From NCBI GenBank assembly GCA_032158295.1, contig CM063256.1:744001-808000 (forward strand): a stretch of 64,000 nt of DNA. Reading direction: 5' to 3'. This stretch comes from Pycnopodia helianthoides. Taxonomy: Eukaryota > Echinodermata > Asteroidea > Forcipulatida > Asteriidae. Shown here in pieces: positions 57,329 to 64,000 of this stretch. The position numbers and the translations under genes are program-made. Numbering within the stretch: position 1 is the first letter of the stretch; each line of letters begins with the position of its first letter. A model generated the notes under the pieces. The model made no database searches. It was not told the DNA's origin and saw only the letters and a list, made by a program, of their open reading frames with translations.

Positions 57329-58807
57329 CATTATGAAGCTATGACTTTCAGTGTTTGTATTGATTTCAGAGTTTATCCCCTCATTGCTTTATCCTAATCC
57401 ACAGCCATGGTTGGAAAATGTCGCCAGTGCTCATTATAGGTCCTATACCAATACAATTTACTATTGCTAAGCCATTTAGCATGAAGCTGTCATTTGTATC
57501 CTTCCATTCAAATCATTGTTACCATCAAAACGAGGCTGGAAGTGCAAATAGTCTGGCCCCTGTTTCTGTATAATGAGAATCATTGTTTGTCCTGTATCGC
57601 ATATTGGAAACATGACCAAGAATCAAATGGAAGGATCATCAATGGTCTAAATATCTTTATTTGTAAAGTTGTTTACCACTCGGTAGCCCCATGGATTGAA
57701 TTGACAAAAGTTATATTTCGGATAGTATACAACCACCCTAAATGAACGTTGCACGCACTTGACATTCCAAATTTTACAAAGAGCAAGGCATCTTCGTAAC
57801 TTTTTTCTAGTGTAGAGGTTTCTTTTTGAAAATGATGGCCACTCAAATTGATTATGTGATGCTGCAAAAGAAAAGTTTCCAATAGTGATTGGACTTCTCA
57901 CCTTCGACTTGTTCGGGACTTAACTACATAAATAATGGGAGCTCTAAATAAAAATGAGTTGCAGATGAACCTTTTATCAGCTTTAACTTCAAAATTTTGC
58001 AGGTCTTAAGTCAGAAATCAAACTGTTCAGTGATGCAAATGTAATTTCACAACACATAAACCATTGAAATGAAATCATTTATTTGAAAGTAACAACAAAT
58101 TCTTAGAACATCCATTTAAACTGTAATTCTAATGATAATATCTCTTTTATATTATTTTTATGAAAATATGATAACATATTGCTCTTTGTAGTCTTGTATA
58201 CCCTCTACCAGCATTGTATGCAAAATACTCAGACGGAAATCTGCATTGAATGCAACTTTAAGCATTATAAACATTTTGATTCAAAATCTCATTCTCAAGT
58301 TTGAACTTTCTTTAAAGTATCTTATACACGTGTGACAAACTAAATATAAAAGTGACTTCAGTGGGAGTTGAACCCACCACCTTCCTGTCGAGAACGGGTT
58401 TGAACTTGCCCTGAGATGAATGGCTAGTTATGAAGTCCGACTGTTACAACAGAAGGCTCTGGGTTCAGTTCAGACCCAAGTCACTTCGGATTTTGTTTTC
58501 GTTGAAGAAGTTGGAGAACAATGTGTATGGAGTGCATTTTAATAAACTAAATAGACAAGGAGTTACATTTAATTAATCGTTTTATATTCAAGAAGAGAAA
58601 GATAACATAATTTGGATTCAAAAGATGATTAACAAAATAACAACAACAAAAAAATCTGACCGAACTTGTTGACTATTCAGGCAAAAAAAAACACTGAGTA
58701 CTCTCAATCTTAACCAACTAAAATCAATCAAATTCCAAGTCACATTTTTTCTAGATTTTGATAAATACGGTTTATGCAGTCAAACTAAGCATGCTTGACA
58801 AGTGGCC

Positions 58808-59003
58808 AGGGCCCAATTTAAAAAAGCCTGTAAGCACAAAAAAATTGCTAAGCACAGAAAAATATTGCTTACCAGAAACTGGCTACCAGGCAACATTCCC
58901 TAAAGTTTACATTGTTGCGACTGGTCCCCCACTCATTTTTTGCTTAGCAAAGAAATGAGTTAAGCACTATTTTCTGCTAAACAGCTTTATGAAATTGGGC
59001 TCA
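58808..59003. mobile_element. Palindromic MITE, GGGCCCAATTTCA family
   Basis: gggcccaatttaaaaaagcc at the left and agctttatgaaattgggct at the right, interior with taccagaaactggctacc. Diverged. Confidence 0.6.
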
Positions 59004-59800
59004 GGTAAAATTATCCAATCAGAATACCTCCTTTATAGAATCCAAAACAATTTGGTTTGGTTTTCGTTTACCAAGTTTGATGGATTGAGTACTCACGCTT
59101 AGTAAAGCATCACATAAACCAATCTCATCTGACAAAATCATGTCCAGGTGTTGCCCGAGTTTGATGGATTCAGTACTACATAGCCACAACAACGATTACC
59201 TATCCATATCGCAGGTTTGAGGGAAGAGTACAAACTGGGATTTAACTTTTTTGAGAGAGAGAACTTTGACAACATTTTGTAAATATCAAACAAAAAGAAA
59301 ATGATTCCCACACCAAAAAAGGGAAAAAGAAGGGAACAAAAGACAAATATTGCATCACGCATAACCCAAAAACAAATCATTCGTTGGTGACATTTCATTC
59401 AAAATTGTTCTTAGGTCATTAAATATATAGCTACTGTTTTCGATACAACCTCTTGTTTTTAGATATATTTTCCAAGGTTTAACCAGTAATAGTTGGAAGT
59501 AACTATTACTAGTAAACATTTGGGTACAACGATGTATAAACCACCTTTTGAGGAGTGTTGGCTCTGAAAAGAGACATTTTTTCAAAGAGTGTACTCTGCT
59601 CGTCATCAACCATCACTAACAGCACTAATTGTGGGCACATCATGTGCCTTGTGTTTCCCCAAGTGACATTAAATACATCATTCCATTCATCCAAACCAAA
59701 ACTCCTTAGGAGTATGCATCCCCGTCAACCAAATTGATTCCCATGCACGTACCCATTTTACTTCTTGACGTTGAGAAGCAATCACAGTCAAGTGTCTTGC

Positions 59801-60188
59801 TTAAAGGTACACGTTGCCTTGAATCTGCCGATTTGGTCTATAAAAAGCGTTTGTAAACCGTTTGTTATAAAATGCATATGGTTAGAAAGATGTTTTAAAA
59901 GTAGAATACAATGATCCACACAAATATACCTCGAAATTGCGTGGCTTTCCTTTTACAATGTGAACTAACACAGTCGGCCATTTTATGAAGTCAAACTTTT
60001 GACTCCACAAGATGGCCGACCGTGTTAGTACGCAAAGTTCAAGGAAAACCACGCAATTTCGAGGCATACGTGTGTGGATCATTGTATTCTAATTTAAAAC
60101 ATCTTTCTAACCATGCATTTTATAACAAACGGTTACAAACGCTTTTTATAGACCAACTCGAGCGATCCAAGGCAACGTGTACCTTTAA
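59801..60188. mobile_element. TTAA-flanked foldback element
   Basis: A near-complete hairpin: left ttaaaggtacacgttgcctt, right aaggcaacgtgtacctttaa. The centre pairs cacagtcggccattttatga with caagatggccgaccgtgtta. Arms of about 180 bp, TTAA on both sides. Confidence 0.85.
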
Positions 60189-60378
60189 TGACACAAGAGA
60201 GTTTCAAACCAACATTCTTAAGAACTGACTGGCAACTTGCGTCCAGTCAGCTTGACATCTCAGCCATTACCCATTTTTCTTTAATAACTGAAGTTTTAAC
60301 CTGATGTTTAAATCATTCTATGAGCACACTTTGTTGAACTCCTCTTTACCTATATGCCTCATGATCCCAAATTAAATC

Positions 60379-60775
60379 TTAAAGGAACATTACAGAATTG
60401 GTAAGAAAAAAACTTATAAGTAAAATATACTTTTTGATCGCAGATTTACATAAACTTACACGGTCTAATGATGATGATAGTAGAAAACATCCCTTGAAAT
60501 ATTTCTGTCTGAAATGCCATATTTGATGAGAAATGAATAAACTAATTTTCCGATTGGAGTTTATCGCTCAGTGAGCATTTTATTTATTTTTTGAATCTAT
60601 ATGATTTCATGCAAATGTGTAATCCGTTTTTCACTATTTTCTCATAACCCAGATGGCTGATCGATCTCAAACTTCTACAGGTTTGTCAGTTTATGTATAT
60701 GGTGGATTACATAACGTGCTTTCACTGCCAGCAACAGTTTTGTTAGCAAAAACCAATTCTGTAATGTTCCTTTAA
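60379..60775. mobile_element. piggyBac-type MITE, copy 4
   Basis: TTAA at 60379-60382 and 60772-60775; ends as in 8474-8867. Contains tttatgtatatggtggatta, the empty site of the insertion in copy 2. Confidence 0.85.
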
Positions 60776-62914
60776 GAGGCCATAGTGGCCACAAGCTGCT
60801 TGTACTAAAATGCCCAAAGCAGCCCCAAACAGCCTCAAGATTTGACCAACTTCCCTTCACAGACAGGTCATAGTGAATATCATGTCCAGACATGACATTA
60901 TCCAATCTTTCCCATGTTGACATACTATTTACATTTGTAAAACAAAACATAATTTCCTTTTCGTATCATTTTTTATAAAGCCTTTCCTTACCAAATTGTT
61001 TGGACAACCGCCCATGACCGCATTGTTTGACCACTCAAGCGTGAAGCACACTTTCTTACAAAGCAGAACGATTTCGCTCAAAGGTCATTTTCACCAAATC
61101 TATTATCTCTTTGAAGATACCGTTGATTATACAGAAATGAATGGTCGCAAAAACGGTTCACTGAAAGCTGACAAAATAAAGATGATATGCCTGAAATCCA
61201 AACCAGTATTTCCACAATTAATATAGAATTGGTGATCATCAAAAAACTAAAGTTAACATTTTTATTCTTGACAATCACATTTTCAGATAAAGTTGGCATT
61301 GGGTGCAAATCTATTAACCCCCGAGTTTTAATCCAATATTTATTTTAATTGGATCGACCAATAGCATTTTACTTTACACAAAGACATGACAAACCATGTT
61401 GTCATTGTTTCCTTGTTTTGATTATCTGTTTCACAGGGCAGTATTCAGTCAATTTCTTGTAAAAAGATGAGTTGAATTAACGTACTGAGACACAAAAATA
61501 ATGCAGAGCTCTTCCCTTGTGTTTCATGGAAACTACAGGGTTGGAAGTAATACACAACTTGAACATATTTGTGATAATAACCATAACCAAAATGCTGATA
61601 TATATGTGCTTTTTATGCATTACTTGGCAGTAACAAAATATTAAAGCAAAACAAAAAGCTTAAAAACAGCACAGAAAAATGATGTGATGGCAATTTCACA
61701 AAGCAGGAGAAATATGTGGTAAATCCTAAAATAACAGTGTGTTTGACTGGTCAAAATGCTAGTTACGTTAAGGAGAATGGACGAAATAGTGTAGATTTGT
61801 GGATAGAATGTACCAGCTGAAAGGCGAGTACATTAAAATCACGAATCTACACTTTAGAGTCTATTCTGTGATTTAAACTATTTCCCCAAAGCCACTGATT
61901 ATGTAAATTGAAAGATAACATGATTTCCAGCTGTGTTTTCAGATGTACATCATATTCCCAGTCGAACAATTCACTTTAGTTTGTAACAAATCAACAGTTG
62001 AGTGTAGATTCCTAACGAATCTACAGTTGGGTGTAGATTCGTAAAAATAATCCACACTTCTATCAATGGAGTGACGTCACAAAATAGTTTAAAACACATG
62101 AAGACCAGTCAAACTTCTGTCTAAATAGACCGGCTGGTTGGTTCAGTATAAAGCACCATACTGAATCAGAAATACTGACATTAGAAAAATCTGGTTTACT
62201 AGTGACATGACTGGTCCTGATAGCCTTTCTCAGATTCAAAATTTTTAGTGAGAAATCACCTTAGTCTCAAAAGCTACATTACTTCAAAGGGAGTCGTTTC
62301 TCACAATGTGTTATACTATCAGCAGCTCTCAGGTGCTCCTTACCAAGTAAGTTTCTATGTAATGTATTTCTTGAGTAGTTACCAAAAGTATCCACTGCCT
62401 TTAAGCACAAAACTTTTACTAAGCATCAAAACAAAATCATACTTCACAGAAGTGAGTTACCAGCCAAAGCACCGTGTTTTAAGAGGTAGGTACATTGCTC
62501 TTGATTGATTCTCTGCTAATTCTTGCTTAGCAAATAATTTGTCAAGCAATATTTGCTGCTGAACAGCTATAGGAATCTGCTTACGAAACATTGATACAGA
62601 TAGCTTTAGAACAAAACAAAAACCAATGCTCAAATTATTTGAACAGACTTTTTTTTTTAACAGCGGCACAATATTTGAAAATGAATCATCTAAATATGCA
62701 CAAAACCCAACAGCAAAACAGAAACAAGAAACAAGAATTACAAATTGATATGGAGTAAATAATTTGCATTGACATGTTTAAGATGATAATCAGAAGGGGC
62801 AAGTATGAGTCTAGGAGGTACTTGGACCACCCCCATCCTCCCACAAAAAAAACCCCAAAACAAACAAAAACAAACACCAGGAGAAAAAGGAATCAAAATT
62901 GTAGCATTCCTTAC

Positions 62915-62947
62915 ATCCGGAAACTTCCCATGGAAGTACAGCAATAA
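62915..62947 (-). CDS. Unidentified right-edge gene, exon c
   Basis: 11 codons, phase 0: LLLYFHGKFPD. Acceptor agcgtacag, donor gtaagg. I do not recognise the protein. Confidence 0.45.
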
Positions 62948-63982
62948 CTGTACGCTAAATTTTCTTCTGTGCCCAAATTTGGTTATACCTTAAAACCTGT
63001 TCCTGCAGTTTCACAAGAAACCAGTTATACCTTGTACAGGGTACTGTGAACAATAACCTGATTTGATTGTGACCTCAACTTATGGAATGTCTGCTCCTCA
63101 TCACTTGCTATGATGTACTGTCAAGAAAAAAAAGGAAAAGAAAGACAAATACAAATTTAAACCTCATGTACCTCATGTAATTCCCCCAAACCCTACAAAA
63201 ATTGTAAAAACGTTACCATCATAAGTGTTTTACAACAGTCTGGAATTGTCTGTTGGAACAATGAACATTTGGGCTTGATATTACAAAGCACAGAGGTTGA
63301 CCTGGGTCCAATTTCATGGCTCTGCTTACCGCCCAATTCTGCACTTGCGATCACCATTCTCCGCTTACTGTGCAAGCGCCAAATTTCTGCGCTAGCCGTG
63401 TAGGCAAAGAATGCCTAGAAACCCAGAGTACATGTGGTGTGGTAGTTTGGCTGGTAACCTTATTTTGGTAAGCATAATTTTGTTGTGCTTAAAGGCCCTG
63501 TACACTATTGGTAAGATCGAAAAACTCAAATGTTCACAGATTCACAAATTACTTACATGACTTAAAGTAACTGATGGTAAAAAGGGTTCCTCAAAATATT
63601 TCTTCCTAAAATGCTATCGTTTCTGAGAAATGAGTAAAACAATAGTTTTTATCATGCGTGATAAAAACTTGATGTTTGAAAAAACAGAAAACACATAAGA
63701 TCTCTTTTTATTATTTTCTCGTGACCTCGATGACCAATTGAGCTCAAACTTTCACAGGTTTGTTTGTTCATGCATATGTTGAATCACACAAAACATGAAC
63801 ACTGTCTGTGACTATTTTGTCAGCTCTACCAATCCTGTACAGTGCCTTTAACTACTCTTTGTGCTTAAGCAGCTCTATGAAATTGGGCCCAGGTCGAAGG
63901 TAAACATTCAATGCATCTTGAACACAAGAAGAGAAGGTAGGTCACTTACTTGACCAGCTGCTGTAACCATTTGTACACTGCT
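62915..63982 (-). CDS. Unidentified right-edge gene (partial span)
   Basis: Three small minus-strand exons (63982-63950, 63117-63058, 62947-62915) have GT..AG borders, multiples of three (33, 60, 33 nt) and the same phase 0. They join to 42 residues, SSVQMVTAAGQ / YIIASDEEQTFHKLRSQSNQ / LLLYFHGKFPD. The 5' part lies beyond the window and the 3' part was not found with certainty (a weak candidate is 59098-59153). I cannot assign a family. The chance of three in-phase open exons with good borders is low but not negligible. Confidence 0.45.
63058..63117 (-). CDS. Unidentified right-edge gene, exon b
   Basis: 20 codons, phase 0: YIIASDEEQTFHKLRSQSNQ. Acceptor tttcttgacag, donor gttatt. The other two phases contain stops. 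Confidence 0.45.
63300..63893. mobile_element. Palindromic MITE interrupted by a TTAA element
   Basis: The left part (ggtccaatttcatggctctg, cttactgtgcaagcgcc) is of the 37257-37507 subtype. The right end (agctctatgaaattgggccc) is of the common subtype. The interior taagcataattttgttgtgc is cut at 63489-63851 by a second element. Confidence 0.65.
63489..63851. mobile_element. TTAA-flanked MITE, GTACACTATTGGTAA family
   Basis: Starts ttaaaggccctgtacactat and ends ctgtacagtgcctttaa. It sits exactly at the gcttaactac site that is intact at about 51684, so TTAA was duplicated. Relative of 42667-43008. Confidence 0.8.
63950..63982 (-). CDS. Unidentified right-edge gene, exon a
   Basis: 11 codons if the acceptor is taccttag and the donor gtaagt: SSVQMVTAAGQ. 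Another acceptor two bases on, or upstream sequence beyond the window, cannot be excluded. Confidence 0.4.
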
Positions 63983-64000
63983 CTAAGGTAGGGTAGGGCC

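Larger units (their letters stand above)
57329..62914. other. Region between the minisatellite and the right-edge gene
   Basis: No exon I can call with confidence. A degenerate tRNA-like repeat lies at about 58370-58490 (cagtgggagttgaacccacc). Palindromic and TTAA elements are listed separately. Fragments of TTAA mini-elements lie at 62240-62405. Repeated gtgtagattc words occur at 61785-62060. Confidence 0.5.

Noticed and set aside
57894..57915. 22-nt exon candidate (LSPEQVE) on the minus strand
   Set aside because: Borders are acceptable, but it is too short to test and cannot be linked in phase to other exons.
59098..59153. Exon candidate TESIKLGQHLDMILSDEIGL on the minus strand
   Set aside because: Needs a phase not supplied by the known right-edge exons, and part of it is a local duplication (gaatccatcaaact / caatccatcaaact); kept only as a weak candidate.
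60775..60905. Exon candidate STWERLDNVMSGHDIHYDL on the minus strand
   Set aside because: An acceptor-like tag exists but there is no usable donor before the adjoining MITE, and no family resemblance.

Overview
The window is animal nuclear DNA. Genes are split into short exons with GT..AG introns, there is no operon structure, and dispersed repeats are dense. The organism is most likely an echinoderm, and I lean to a sea star. The gene set is metazoan, 'TAGGCCTA'-type words recur, and the TTAA-flanked and palindromic mini-elements (ends such as TTAAAGGCAG and GGGCCCAATTTCATAGAGC) look like repeats I associate with asteroid genomes. That assignment rests on memory and composition, not on a search.

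Layout. 1-8128 holds no gene I can support, only repeats. 8129/9827-31212 (minus) is EIF3E, translation initiation factor 3 subunit e, with 12 supported coding exons. Its introns hold most of the mobile DNA, including a nested 1.9-kb TA-type element, a 3.2-kb inverted-repeat element with decayed ORFs, and several minisatellites. A 609-bp divergent promoter interval separates it from RNF146 (31822-33784, plus), a RING-WWE ubiquitin ligase in two coding exons. A 104-bp satellite array follows RNF146, and a relative of it lies in an EIF3E intron. 38264-45390 (minus) is a complete five-exon gene for a C8orf74-like protein of 319 residues. 47828-55653 (minus) is PPT1, lysosomal palmitoyl-protein thioesterase, ten coding exons and 293 residues with an intact catalytic triad. 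55.7-62.9 kb holds a head-to-head telomere-like block, a 29-bp minisatellite of about 36 copies, and foldback elements. At the right edge (62915-63982, minus) three short in-phase exons belong to a gene I do not recognise that continues beyond the window.

The genes are not a functional pathway. They are neighbouring housekeeping genes (translation initiation, PAR-dependent ubiquitylation, lysosomal depalmitoylation) plus one poorly characterised gene. I see no prokaryote-like defence system, CRISPR array or gene cluster.

The points most worth checking are: a one-base deficit in a G/C run in EIF3E exon 7; tandem copies of the 3' end of EIF3E exon 8, with splice donors, in the next intron; several nested transposon insertions whose empty site can be read from sister copies; a recurrent hammerhead-like motif; a 15-nt PPT1 microexon; and the unidentified gene at the right edge.
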